Positions 14,601-25,370 of a stretch of DNA of 64,000 nucleotides are shown here, piece after piece. The position numbers were made by a program, and so were the translations under genes. The DNA lies in the NCBI GenBank assembly GCA_964017155.1, contig OZ024854.1, positions 11,046,798-11,110,797 on the forward strand, read 5' to 3'. Every line of letters starts with the position of its first letter. Position 1 is the first letter of the stretch. The notes beneath the pieces are model-generated. The model was not told the origin of the DNA. It saw only the letters and a program-made list of their open reading frames with translations, and made no database searches. The stretch is from Oasisia sp. SBJ-2009. Lineage: Eukaryota > Annelida > Polychaeta > Sabellida > Siboglinidae.

Positions 14601-17600
14601 TTTAAAACTCGCACCAGCTTATGGCCAAACCATATCATTCCAAGAGTGGCCGTTATAGAGAGGTTTTACTGTACATACGATTGAGCATTTCATCTACCTC
14701 TTCAATGCCCTCCACTATATCAGACAGCTTTGAAAAACAAGAAGAAACTGAGATAAAACACAGCCAATACATTGTACAACATTTTACCATCTTAGGTTAT
14801 TAGTGATGTGTAGGAGACAGCTGACGCCAGACAATGGGAACATTTCCACTTTCATTCATTAACGCATTGCAAATATGGTTAATTAAAGTTGAAATGTTTT
14901 GTACAAGAACAGTGTAAATAGTATGCACCGAACACAGTTTGTTTAAGAACAGTTCTGTTAAAGTCACCAAAATGATTGACTTCCATTGCTAAACCAGGTA
15001 TAAACTTATAATAGTGGGGCAACTTTTGCCATTTTCATGGTATTTCAACTAGCCCTATGATTTCATCAACATTAAAAGTAATTATTCAATTGCATGTAAC
15101 GGTGGAAGTAAGTGCATATTTTTGTAAGAAGTTTAAAAATAAGAAGAAAAGTTGAATTCACAAAGGAGAGCAAAGAAAATTATAAAATACTTGTAACCTC
15201 ATCATAAAGGAAGCAAGTGAAATGTTATCAGTTCGGTTAAAACTGAACTATATTATAACTTATAACTGACATGACTGATAAATCACTGTATAAGATACTA
15301 TGTATGCTTATACAGAATTATACATTCACTCACCTGCATAAACACATGGTGAGTTGGTAACAAGTTAGACAAATCAGAATAGCAGAACTATGCATATTAA
15401 ATTAGGGCAAAATGTAAAAGAAGTAACATATTGCATCATATGGTAGTAAGGACTGGTCAGCAACTGGTAATGTAAATGATGTCTTGTTGGGACTATAACA
15501 TGGCTTGAACTGACCGTACCTTCAAGCCATTGATGTAGCTCTGAGTGTGAACCGACAAGAGGTCAGCTTTCTGGGCTTCGAGGGGTTCCACAATGGTGGA
15601 ATTTTTAACCATGCCAGCCTCTGCAAATAAACATAACTTTCTTGATACATTTACTATTACTTTACTAGCCGATACACACACTTCACTATTATTTGTATAT
15701 ATTATTTTTTACAAAATATACAATACTTGCTCTAGTTGCGTGTTTAAAAAGGACTTCTGAAGATTTGCCGTCATGTTGTTTAAATTATTTTTTACAACAA
15801 ATCAACCCAGTCTACTGGACATAAAACTGCAAGCATGCCAATTCAATATTACACATACTTATGCCAAATGTTATTTCACAGAGTTATTATAAATTATATA
15901 ATTTCTTATTTATACCAGATATTCACAACATTTTACCTGGCAGAACTGTCTGTACCCACCTTTCAGAAAGTTGTAGATTCTGCTCCATTTGCAGGAGTCA
16001 AAAGGGTGCAATTTTTCCAGACCGAGAAACGAGATGTTGTACTGAGACGAGTAGATGATAGGCCATTGGTGCTCCTTAATGTCAATGTACAGTGCTGTCC
16101 TCTGGGGCCTGGAATTAACATGACACTGGCTAGAAGTGATACCAGAGCTATTAGATAGGAGCTGAGGCACTCCCCACCACAGTGGGATCAAACGTGCACA
16201 GATCTCAAATGTCTCATCGTCTTAAGTTTTTATCCTATCTGTGTGACGGTTATTTGTTGAAGATGTATTAGCTCTGGTTATACTTACTACATCATCATCA
16301 TGCCATTATGATTACATGAAACTGAATGATCATATACATAGAACGGCAGACTATAAGAATAACTACTCAGCCTACTCTTCCTTGACAAGTTTTAATAATT
16401 ACAAATTCAACCCTTCACTGTGATCGAAGAGTTCTATCTTCAAAAAAATGTCCTCACTCTCAGATTTAATGTGCCCCCATGACCCTGGTAGTGACAACAG
16501 CTTTTATTTGCTCAGTGCCAAAAGATGGATTAGCACCTGACAGTGTCATTTGTTCTTTAGTCAGGCTCCAAGCTGACACTGGTCTCCAGGCTGTCTGTCA
16601 AGGTGAGCTGTCACACTTCGTCACAATACCCTAGCAGTCATTAGCAGTCTCTCTCCTCTGAAGACATCATAGGCAATTTATCATGATCCTTGTGGCTTAA
16701 TATAACAAACAACAGATTATGAATTTATGACCTTTACCTCTGTGCATACGGATAGGGTTTTCTGATTCAGTTGTCACTGTGATATAATCAGCATGGTGCG
16801 TGGACAAAAAACCCTCCATATATAACTCCCTCTCTTTATTTATGTTGCAAACATCAACCTTCTATAGTTCCCATTGAATTGTTGTGCTTGGCATATTCTT
16901 TTTTGTGTAAACGCGTCCGTCCCCTTCATACCCAGCTTACTTCCACCTTTATTTAAGCTAATAAAATAATTAATGACAGCACACACATCCTATATAACGA
17001 CTACGTCCTTCTGCCCTCGTCCAGAAGGTTCAGAACTATAATATCCAAAACAAATAGAAAGCGAGATTCATTCATGCCAATGTCAGTACGACTTCTAAAT
17101 TCTAAACGATAATCCACCTCTGACGTTATGTGTGTAATTGTGTATGTTGTATTTAATTTTTATTTATTTTTTATTACACAATTACAATTATAACTTTAAT
17201 TTTAAAATTATATTATAGATTTGTTTTGTATTTATTATGATTAATGTTCACATACTGTTTTAATAATGATTTTATTTTTATTTTTATTTCTCTACTCTGT
17301 ATTTTATATTTTATGATGACGAACGCTGCAACACGAATTTCCCGGTTCGGGACAATAAAGTTTTATTGTATTGTATTGTATTTTCCTAATGGAGTTATGT
17401 ATGGAGAAGGTTTTGCCCAAGGTTTTTTTTGTCCAGAGGGATTTGGTCCTGGATTCAGTTAGCAGCAACAAGACACCATATAAATAGCACTGTTGTGTCT
17501 GTTGTCATATGAGCAAAACACTAATATATCATATATTAATATAAACTAGATTTACCGATCTATGATTTGCTTTTCTTTTACCTGTGTAGTAATATATATC

Positions 17601-20600
17601 CTGAAAATGAAAAGTATTTGAAATAGTTTCCAATGTATTTAAATACTTTTGCATTTAACTGTATTTGTAATTGTATTAATTTGAATCCTTAAAGTCATAA
17701 AGAGTATTTGTATTTAAATACGTCCGGGACTCATGCCCTGGGACGAAGACCCTACATTTCCATTTCCAGTACTTCTTCTATACTATATTCCTTTTGTTCC
17801 TGTTCTTAGCACATAGCAGTACCATCCATGCTGTTGCACTTCTTGACAATCAGGAACAATACATACATTTTACAGGATGTTTTACCTAAGTGTTGTTTTT
17901 CTCGTGATTGCTTTTGCAGAGATTAAAAACAGTACAAATAACCATTGTAAAACCCCACATGAAAGCTTGATAAATAGATCAGTACCAGAAATCTCTCTCA
18001 TCAAAGCATTATCCATCAACTTGCATCATAAACCAAGGACATCCAGAGCAAACCCCAAAAAATTCCCACACTACTTCATGTTGTATCTTCTTGTTCTGGC
18101 AAATGACATTGAACTAAATCCTGGCCCTAGGGCGCCCAAATACCCTTGTGGTGTCTGCCAAAAAGCTGTAACATGGAAACACAAAGCAATTTGTTGTGAT
18201 ACTTGTAACACCTGGTTCCACACACAGTGTGAAAGCATTAGAGACACAATATATGACACAATGCAAAACTCAAATACATCATGGAACTGTCTAAAATGCG
18301 GTATGCCAAATTTCAGTAGTACGCTTTTTAATTACGACGACATTGAACATTCTGAAAACATATATCAGCACATCTCAAATTCAAATGACAATTCCATTCA
18401 ACTTCCGTCAACACCAGCTGGGTTAGGACCCCCACTTCATACATCTTCACCTTCCAGTCAGAGAAAACAGCACAGTTACACCCATATTCCCAAAACAAAA
18501 AACCCACTGAGAATCATCAACCTAAACTGTCAATCACTAAAAAACAAGAAAGCCGAATTTTTATCACTCATTGATAGTACAAAACCAGACATCATTATTG
18601 GCACAGAATCCTGGCTTAGTAACAGCATATCAGACACTGAATATTTCCCTGACAAATTTAATGTTTATAGAAATGACAGAAATGAAGACCAGAGAGGAGG
18701 TGGGGTATTTGTTGCAGTGAGTTCTGACCTGATTAGTGAAGAAGAATTTGAACTAGAGACAGACTGTGAAATTATTTGGATAAAGATCTGCTTAGCTGGT
18801 TGTAAACTGCTTCATATATGTGCCTACTATAGACCTAATGTAAATGACGAAAACAGCTTAGAACAGTTCGAAATATCATTAAACAGAGTAAAACAAAACC
18901 AACACATATTCATTGGAGGAGATTTCAACTTCCCAGGATGGGATTGGCATAACGAACTGTTAAAATCAAACTGCCAAAATGTATCGCTACATGAAAAATT
19001 CCGAAACATTCTTGATGACTTTGGCCTTATACAAATTATACATAAACCAACAAGAGGAGATAACACCCTGGACCTAATGATAACAAACAATCCTACTAAC
19101 ATAAACCGAACAGAGGTACTACCAGGAATTTCAGACCATGACTGTTGCTACACAGAACTAGACATAAACCCAATGAAACAGAAACAGAAACCGAGAAAGA
19201 TTCCCCTTTTCAATAAGGCGGACTGGGAAAATTTCAGACAACAAATGAGAGAAGTAAACAAAACTCTTCAAAATTGCTATGAACAAAACAGTGCAAATAC
19301 ATTATGGTGTACATTTCGGGATACCATTGTCAAAGGAGCTGAAATGTACATACCATCCAGAATGACTAAACGTAGGGATGGATACCCTTGGATAACACAA
19401 ACATTAAAGAAACTTATGAGGAAAAGGGACAGAATGTATAAAAATCACAAGCACACTCCAAAATACAAAGACCTAAAACGAACTATACAGCAACAACTAA
19501 GATCTGCCTACTGGAACTATGTAAATGAGATTGTCACCTCTACTGATGATGGTACTCAAAAACCAAGTTATGCTAAGAAATTTTGGACGTACATGAAACA
19601 CTGCCGTACAGACCACACAGGGGTATCACCACTCAGACAAAATGGAATCCTACATTCAAACCCCACAGCCAAAGCAGAGATACTAAATCAACAGTTCCAG
19701 TCAGTCTTTACAGATGACCAATCTCCTCAAGAAACCAATCTATACAATTCAACTCTACCAGAAATGCCGGACATAGAAATTACAGAAACTGGTGTACTAA
19801 AACTCCTGCAAAATCTTAAACCCTATAAAGCCCAAGGACCAGACAACATCCACCCAAGAATTCTAAAAGAGTTAGCTGTTGAAATTACCCCATCACTTAC
19901 CTTAATCTTTCGGAAATCATATGAAACAGAAGAAGTCCCCAAAGACTGGTTAAAAGCAAATGTCTCACCTATCTTCAAACATGGCCAAAAATACCTTGCT
20001 TCCAATTACAGACCCATCTCCTTGACATGTATAGCATCTAAATTAATGGAACATATCTTAGTTAGTAATATAATGAAACATGCACAGTCACACAACATCC
20101 TTTACGACCTTCAACATGGCTTTCGATCTCGTGTGTCATGTGAGACACAACTCATCCAGTTCACAAACGACCTAGTCACAAATATGCAATCTGGCGCACA
20201 AACGGATGTCATAGTGATGGACTTTTCTAAAGCATTTGATAAGGTCAGCCATACCAAACTAGTTGACAAACCATTCTTAACCGATCGATCACAAAGAGTA
20301 CTGATAGAGGGCGAGGCTTCTTCTGAAGTCCTTGTAACATCAGGAGTCCCTCAAGGTTCTGTACTTGGTCCCTGCCTATTCCTTTTTTACATTAACGACA
20401 TTCCAGACAATATTACTTCTACAGTTAGACTCTTTGCTGATGACACCATAATGTATATAGCTCTTAAGCCTAAGATAAACACAGCTGCACTCCAGGAAGA
20501 CCTTAACACACTCGACAAATGGACACAAAAATGGAAAATGAGTTTCAACCTTGAAAAGTGCCATGTCATCCCTGTTACAAGAAATAAAACTATCACTAAA

Positions 20601-21970
20601 ACCCAGTACATTCTCCACGGACAACCACTTCAAACTGTTTCACAAGCTAAATATCTTGGCCTAACCATAACATCTGACCTTCGGTGGAATGCCCACATAA
20701 ATAGCATCTCTTCAAAAGCAAATAGATCATTAGGCTTCCTCCGCAGAAATCTAAAAGTATCATCAATCCAAATAAAAACTCTTGCTTATTTCACCTTTGT
20801 TAGACCTATCCTGGAAAATAGCTGTACTGTCTGGGACCCTTACACCGCTACACAAATAAATAAACTTGAAATGATACAACGCCGAGCAGCTCGATATGTT
20901 TTACATCGCCACCATAATACGTCAAGTGTCACCAATATGCTCCAGTCATTAGGCTGGAGATCCCTAGCAGACCGTAGAAAATATGCAAAACTATGCATGT
21001 TATATAAAATATCAAATGACCTAGTGGGCATACCTGCAAATAAATATCTAATTCCTTCAAACACAGTCACTAGAAAGCAACATTCATTGTCTTACGTTAT
21101 CCCTCACTCCAGATGTAACTACCACTTGTATTCTTTTTTCCCAAATACCATTCGACTTTGGAACTCCCTCCCCCAACATATTGTAAATAAAAACAGCCTT
21201 GATTCTTTTAAGAGCAATATCCAGACTTTCCATTATTCCACCTTTTAGATATAACTAGTTTTTTTTTAGTTTTTTTGCACGCATTACTTTTTACATGCAC
21301 AAATTACGGCTCTGATACACTGCAATGCACCCAAAACGAAAAAATATATATATATACATATATATATATATATTTCTGATTTTTTTTTCCTGTTCGCCCG
21401 CCTGTATCTTCAGCATGTTGAAGCTAGGCGGTACTCGGAAGAAGAAGAAGGACGTGTGATTATATTTTTTAGTAGTTGGGCTTGTCACGCTATAGCCTCC
21501 TAGACCTAGTCGTATGGCTATATACTATAGAGACTAGAGCTTACCCACTCGATGTCGAACAATGACATGTTGAGTTACTATTATCAGTTAAGACGTCAAT
21601 AATCATAATGATGCTTCGCCTGAATCAGACCAGCCATTTATTTACATGATTCGATCCATAACTGGCATGACAGACTGCGTGTGTAACGGACACTGTCACG
21701 AACACTGACAGTCAGTCACGCTCGCAGTCCGTGCCCATGGCCATGACTCAGCGTGAGCATGGGGCATCATTATTCATCATTTCATCATCAAATTCATGGG
21801 CTTGACTCGTCTCATGACTGTCGAGCCGTCGATCGTGGTTTTATCATCAACTATTTGAGACATGTTACGTATACCCATTGAAGTACTTTATATGGCATCA
21901 TTTAAAGTCACCTTTCTTCGGGCGTTGTTCCCCGATCTGACTGAGCCATGGTAGGCTGACTCATGGCCAT
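3925..21970 (-). CDS. HDAC11: Histone deacetylase 11 (class IV HDAC), nine coding exons
   Basis: Exons in transcript order are 21912-21970, 15960-16108, 15520-15620, 12553-12669, 11826-12008, 10571-10667, 5911-5980, 5231-5339 and 3925-4116. All junctions are GT-AG and all phases match, giving 1077 nt and 358 residues; the human protein is a little shorter. HDAC11 is a zinc-dependent lysine deacetylase and defatty-acylase acting on nuclear and cytoplasmic proteins. Visible catalytic signatures are GGGFHH (His161/His162), DLDAHQ (Asp200 and His202, zinc ligands), NAGTD (Asp280, zinc ligand) and TSGGY (Tyr323). Family landmarks include LEKLHPFD and the GFCAYADI block. The first exon is inferred from phase: ATG at 21970 is the first in frame after an upstream stop, and its exon ends in AG before GTGACT, completing an Arg codon with exon 2. 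Intron 1 holds two LINE copies. The gene looks intact; exon 1 is the least certain part. Confidence 0.93.
5449..5700. repeat. (TG)n array with interspersed GAGTG, then TAGTG and CACTG runs
   Basis: A tract of about 200 bp of TGTGTG broken by AGTG interruptions sits in the HDAC11 intron about 110 bp upstream of the exon at 5231-5339. It ends in short runs of TAGTG and of CACTG. Open frames across it only reflect the two-base period. Confidence 0.95.
5981..8030. other. HDAC11 intron, left part; no gene seen
   Basis: Intronic sequence with no recognised element. It includes a short CCACCA-rich tract near 6830-6900 and a G-run near 7758-7769. Confidence 0.5.
8040..8345. repeat. Highly diverged minisatellite in HDAC11 intron
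   Basis: A motif resembling TTCACGGATGACCGCACAG plus GGAGTGTCCCAC recurs about six times with a period of roughly 45-50 bp and many substitutions. It reads as an old, decayed tandem array. Confidence 0.6.
8981..9036. repeat. (TA)n microsatellite
   Basis: Alternating TA with a few ATATAAAT interruptions, within the HDAC11 intron. Confidence 0.9.
9728..9795. repeat. 34-bp direct duplication
   Basis: Two adjacent copies of GGTTTCTTATGACTAYAAGA plus a short conserved tail, differing at two or three positions. Confidence 0.85.
10225..10397. repeat. Polypyrimidine TCTG/TCTC repeat
   Basis: A strand-asymmetric pyrimidine tract: two copies of a GATTTGTTACTCTCTCTGT-like motif, then TCTG runs, then about eight copies of TCTCTGCC. 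It lies in an HDAC11 intron, about 170 bp below the exon at 10571. Confidence 0.9.
10745..11057 (+). mobile_element. 5'-truncated LINE, 3' end with RT C-terminus
   Basis: The plus-strand frame at 10763-10993 encodes 76 residues containing RNCSAS, a LLRK-like block (MLIRKNVYSF) and a C-terminal SPLCRHW stretch. I recognise these from the C-termini of CR1-superfamily LINE reverse transcriptases. The element ends in AATAAAG and a degenerate TTGAAATGAATTGAAA tail. It is a dead-on-arrival copy within the HDAC11 intron. Confidence 0.7.
12670..15519. other. HDAC11 intron; no gene, one small dispersed repeat
   Basis: No recognised element apart from a segment of about 50 bp at 14435-14482. It matches 15832-15884 nearly exactly (GCCAAYTCAATATTACACAT and onward). 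Confidence 0.5.
16895..17385 (+). mobile_element. 5'-truncated LINE, C-terminus and 3' UTR
   Basis: The frame around 16996-17110 reads LLPSSRRFRT, SKTNR and RDSFMP, then a stop. This matches the C-terminal motif (LPSGRRYR...TNR...NSF.P) of many LINE polymerases. An AT-rich 3' UTR follows, ending in AATAAAGTTTTATTGTATTG with a TTGTA-type tail near 17350-17383. It lies in HDAC11 intron 1. Confidence 0.7.
17877..21248 (+). CDS. LINE polyprotein: N-terminal hydrophobic segment, 2A-like motif, PHD finger, endonuclease, reverse transcriptase
   Basis: A single 1123-residue frame. Residues 1-15 are hydrophobic and signal-like. DIELNPGP at 77-84 matches the 2A consensus. A PHD-type Cys4-His-Cys3 finger spans about 91-142. 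An APE-type endonuclease at about 211-430 shows NLNCQS, ESW, GDFN (348-351) and SDH (419-421). The RT shows YRPISL, DFSKAFDKVSH, GVPQGSVLGP and FADD (853-856), and the C-terminus has the usual LINE tail. Compared with the intact CR1-like polymerase at 57612-60623, the stretch between KVSH and DRSQRV is about 15 residues short. This removes part of the palm and probably inactivates the enzyme. Such proteins nick target DNA and prime reverse transcription from the nick. Confidence 0.85.
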   Translation: MFYLSVVFLVIAFAEIKNSTNNHCKTPHESLINRSVPEISLIKALSINLHHKPRTSRANPKKFPHYFMLYLLVLANDIELNPGPRAPKYPCGVCQKAVTWKHKAICCDTCNTWFHTQCESIRDTIYDTMQNSNTSWNCLKCGMPNFSSTLFNYDDIEHSENIYQHISNSNDNSIQLPSTPAGLGPPLHTSSPSSQRKQHSYTHIPKTKNPLRIINLNCQSLKNKKAEFLSLIDSTKPDIIIGTESWLSNSISDTEYFPDKFNVYRNDRNEDQRGGGVFVAVSSDLISEEEFELETDCEIIWIKICLAGCKLLHICAYYRPNVNDENSLEQFEISLNRVKQNQHIFIGGDFNFPGWDWHNELLKSNCQNVSLHEKFRNILDDFGLIQIIHKPTRGDNTLDLMITNNPTNINRTEVLPGISDHDCCYTELDINPMKQKQKPRKIPLFNKADWENFRQQMREVNKTLQNCYEQNSANTLWCTFRDTIVKGAEMYIPSRMTKRRDGYPWITQTLKKLMRKRDRMYKNHKHTPKYKDLKRTIQQQLRSAYWNYVNEIVTSTDDGTQKPSYAKKFWTYMKHCRTDHTGVSPLRQNGILHSNPTAKAEILNQQFQSVFTDDQSPQETNLYNSTLPEMPDIEITETGVLKLLQNLKPYKAQGPDNIHPRILKELAVEITPSLTLIFRKSYETEEVPKDWLKANVSPIFKHGQKYLASNYRPISLTCIASKLMEHILVSNIMKHAQSHNILYDLQHGFRSRVSCETQLIQFTNDLVTNMQSGAQTDVIVMDFSKAFDKVSHTKLVDKPFLTDRSQRVLIEGEASSEVLVTSGVPQGSVLGPCLFLFYINDIPDNITSTVRLFADDTIMYIALKPKINTAALQEDLNTLDKWTQKWKMSFNLEKCHVIPVTRNKTITKTQYILHGQPLQTVSQAKYLGLTITSDLRWNAHINSISSKANRSLGFLRRNLKVSSIQIKTLAYFTFVRPILENSCTVWDPYTATQINKLEMIQRRAARYVLHRHHNTSSVTNMLQSLGWRSLADRRKYAKLCMLYKISNDLVGIPANKYLIPSNTVTRKQHSLSYVIPHSRCNYHLYSFFPNTIRLWNSLPQHIVNKNSLDSFKSNIQTFHYSTF
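18105..18128 (+). other. 2A-like ribosome-skipping motif (DIELNPGP)
   Basis: These eight codons match the D-x-E-x-N-P-G-P consensus and follow an upstream LLVLAN hydrophobic stretch, as in known 2A sequences. Skipping would release residues 1-83 and start a second product at Pro84, just before the PHD finger. 2A-like sequences are established in APE-type non-LTR retrotransposons of several marine invertebrates. Activity in this copy is inferred. Confidence 0.8.
21345..21372. repeat. (TA)n tract at LINE 3' side
   Basis: A short TATATA run with an ATACAT interruption, directly after the 3' UTR of the PHD-LINE. Confidence 0.85.
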
Positions 21971-22289
21971 GCGACGACATTTGATGTTTCTCCGTTTATG
22001 TGCGTCTGTTTATTTCATTTTGTTTTTCCTGGTTAGACAGCGACGTCTAGCGGTGCACTTCAAATCACGCAGTATTGCTGCGCCATCTATCGGATACCAT
22101 TTCCCCAAATTTATCATAACACAAAACATAAATTTGATTAATATTAAATTGGGGCAACACGACAGTGTTAGTGTGTCATAGTCACTGGACATATGTAGTA
22201 GTTCTAACAACCACCAGTGTATGACAGGATAATTCAGTACCTTTGCATTGAGACAGTAGAAAAAAAATGAATAAAGGTTCACAATAACT
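21971..22289. other. HDAC11 upstream region
   Basis: This should hold the 5' UTR and promoter of HDAC11 on the minus strand. No TATA box or other element could be assigned with confidence. Confidence 0.35.
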
Positions 22290-22840
22290 CAAATCTTGGT
22301 TTATTGTTTATATGCCATGGCAGTGAAAGTCATGGCATTTTATACACGTACATGCTCGCGCACACAAGTGTGTGTATGTGCATGTGTGTGACCAATTCAC
22401 ATGTATGAGTAAATAAGTATCCGAGTAAATATGTTCAGCTGAGATTTAAAAACGTCCATATATTAAATTATAACCTTAGATACACGTACAAAATATGCCA
22501 ATTTTCTACTTAATTGGTCTAATTATTAAATGTTAACACTGGGGTTATTATCTGTACCCCCGGATAGACTTACCCCTGAGGGTATTTACTGTACCCCAGA
22601 TAGGCATACACCTGGTGTTACTGCTATAATAATCGATTTAAACCTGCTATATTATAAACAAGTACTCTAAAGATTACATAATATAATGTATGTATCACAT
22701 AGAAACGTTTCTTGCAGTTGCACATATTAAAACAGTAGTTGTGTATGATTAATATAACATTACAGCCATAAGTTGTATTTGCTAGAAGTTTCACAAATAC
22801 ATATTTCCCACAATAGACCTGTATACTGGAGGTCACAACA
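22290..22840. repeat. Dispersed repeat copy 1
   Basis: Collinear with 25225-25990. Shared blocks include GCCATGGCAGTGAAAGTCAT against CATATGGCAGTGAATGTCAT, then a GTGTGT tract, CAGCTGAGATT, CTTAATTGRTCTAATTATTA, GGGGTTATTATYTGTACC, a CAGATAGG block, GATTTAAACCTGCTAT and TTGTAT..GCTAGAAGTTTCACAAATA. Indels and substitutions show that the copies are old. No coding frame. Confidence 0.8.
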
Positions 22841-23338
22841 GTAAGTTGGTTAGTTCATCTTCATCAATATTTCCATAATTTATATTATATCCTTCTTCCA
22901 AATAAACAACATTCTAATAATCTTACAGCCGTCTCATCGCATACATTCATACAAATGCTTAGAATTGTCTTCCATACCATGCTAGCTCGATATTAAATAA
23001 ATTTGTTATTAGTTCTGTGCATATTCTAAAATTTCATGATGTAGATCTGAATCTGAATGGGGTACGTACGTCATAGGAAACCATTACTGGCTATGTGTAT
23101 AGATGCCAAGGTAATTGGCTACATTTATTTTGGATATTGTGACTGTGCAAATGGATGTAATGAGTTAGTTATAGTTCCACAACTTATAAAAGCCGGAGGT
23201 CAAGGAGAAGCATGCAGTGAGTCTGAGTCTATAAGACAAAGGTGGGTGGCTGGTACCAGAGAGGATTTGTACATTCTGTATGGGAATTTAAGGAAACCAA
23301 GCAAGTGGAACGCTTTGTACCTGGCAAGAATGACTAGA

Positions 23339-25078
23339 GGCCAGGGGATAGAGTGAGTGCTTGTAGACAGACAGAGGCCAGGGGGTAGAGTGAGTGCTTG
23401 GAGACAGACAGAGGCCAGCGGATAGAGTGAGTGCTTGGAGACAGACAGAGGCCAGGGGATAGAGTGAGTGCTTGTAGACAGACAGAGGCCAGGGGGTAGA
23501 GTGAGTGCTTGTAGACAGACAGAGGCCAGGGGATAGAGTGAGTGCTTGTAGACAGACAGAGGCCAGGGGGTAGAGAGAGTGCTTGTAGACAGACAGAGGC
23601 CAGGGGGTAGAGTGAGTGCTTGTAGACAGACAGAGGCCAGGGGATAGAGTGAGTGCTTGGAGACAGACAGAGGCCAGGGGATAGAGTGAGTGCTTGTAGA
23701 CAGACAGAGGCCAGGGGATAGAGTGAGTGCTTGTAGACAGACAGAGGCCAGGGGATAGAGTGAGTGCTTGTAGACAGACAGAGGCCAGGGGGTAGAGTGA
23801 GTGCTTGTAGACAGACAGAGGCCAGGGGGTAGAGAGAGTGCTTGGAGACAGACAGAGGCCAGGGGGTAGAGAGAGTGCTTGGAGACAGACAGAGGCCAGG
23901 GGGTAGAGAGAGTGCTTGGAGACAGACAGAGGCCAGGGGGTAGAGTGAGTGCTTGTAGACAGACAGAGGCCAGGGGGTAGAGAGAGTGCTTGGAGACAGA
24001 CAGAGGCCAGGGGGTAGAGTGAGTGCTTGTAGACAGACAGAGGCCAGGGGATAGAGTGAGTGCTTGTAGACAGACAGAGGCCAGGGGATAGAGTGAGTGC
24101 TTGTAGACAGACAGAGGCCAGGGGGTAGAGAGAGTGCTTGGAGACAGACAGAGGCCAGGGGATAGAGTGAGTGCTTGTAGACAGACAGAGGCAAGGGGGT
24201 AGAGTGAGTGTTTGTAGACAGACAGAGGCCAGGGGATAGAGTGAGTGCTTGTAGACAGACAGAGGCCAGGGGATAGAGCGAGTGCTTGTAGACAGACAGA
24301 GGCCAGGGGGTAGAGAGAGTGCTTGTAGACAGACAAAGGCCAGGGGGTAGAGAGAGTGCTTGGAGACAGACAGAAGCCAGGGGGTAGAGTGAGTGCTTGG
24401 AGACAGACAGAGGCCAGGGGGTAGAGAGAGTGCTTGTAGACAGACAGAGGCCAGGGGGTAGAGTGAGTGCTTGGAGACAGACAGAGGCCAGGGGGTAGAG
24501 AGAGTGCTTGTAGACAGACAGAGGCCAGGGGGTAGAGTGAGTGCTTGGAGACAGACAGAGGCCAGGGGGTAGAGAGAGTGCTTGGAGACAGACAGAGGCC
24601 AGGGGGTAGAGAGAGTGCTTGGAGACAGACAGAGGCCAGGGGGTAGAGTGAGTGCTTGGAGACAGACAGAGGCCAGGGGGTAGAGTGAGTGCTTGGAGAC
24701 AGACAGAGGCCAGGGGGTAGAGAGAGTGCTTGGAGACAGACAGAGGCCAGGGGGTAGAGAGAGTGCTTGGAGACAGACAGAGGCCAGGGGGTAGAGAGAG
24801 TGCTTGTAGACAGACAGAGGCCAGGGGGTAGAGAGAGTGCTTGGAGACAGACAGAGGCCAGGGGGTAGAGTGAGTGCTTGTAGACAGAAAGAGGCCAGGG
24901 GGTAGAGTGAGTGCTTGGAGACAGACAGAGGCCAGGGAGTAGAGAGAGTGCTTGTAGACAGAAAGAGGCCAGGGGGTAGAGTGAGTGCTTGTAGACAGAC
25001 AGAGGCCAGGGGGTAGAGAGAGTGCTTGGAGACAGACAGAGGCCAGGGGGTAGAGAGAGTGCTTGTAGACAGACAGAC
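23339..25078. repeat. 37-bp minisatellite, about 47 copies
   Basis: The unit is GGCCAGGGGGTAGAGTGAGT plus GCTTGTAGACAGACAGA. Copies are nearly identical except for three biallelic positions: GGGGG/GGGGA before TAG, GTGAGT/GAGAGT, and TTGTAG/TTGGAG. A 37-bp period keeps minus-strand frames open for up to 378 codons, but these are repeat artefacts. It lies between HDAC11 and the helicase gene, between the two copies of a dispersed repeat. Confidence 0.97.
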
Positions 25079-25224
25079 GGACTAGGTCACGACGGTCATA
25101 ACAAGTGAATAAGCTGAAAGGGAATGTCCGAGTGGATCTGTGTATTACACAGATCTATAATGTCTTCGAGACAATTTAATGGCGCTAACTGAACACCAGC
25201 ATAAGCTGCAATGACAACAACTGT

Positions 25225-25302
25225 TCACACATTGATTGTTTATTATCCATATGGCAGTGAATGTCATGGCACTTTGTCAAGTAATAGTATAAGTGTGTGT
25301 AC

Positions 25303-25370
<68 letters not shown>

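Larger units (their letters stand above)
17740..21375 (+). mobile_element. Near full-length LINE with PHD finger, EN and RT (CR1-superfamily-like)
   Basis: This element surrounds the 1123-codon ORF and lies antisense to HDAC11 in its first intron. Its 3' side holds a short UTR with T-runs and a (TA)n tract at 21345-21372, which may mark the end. The 5' boundary is not visible and the limits given are approximate. No target-site duplication was found by eye. Confidence 0.75.

Noticed and set aside
23200..24336. 378-codon minus-strand frame full of LCLQALTLSPG-type repeats
   Set aside because: It is the translation of the 37-bp minisatellite; a second frame of 286 codons is equally open. No start context, splice sites or homology.
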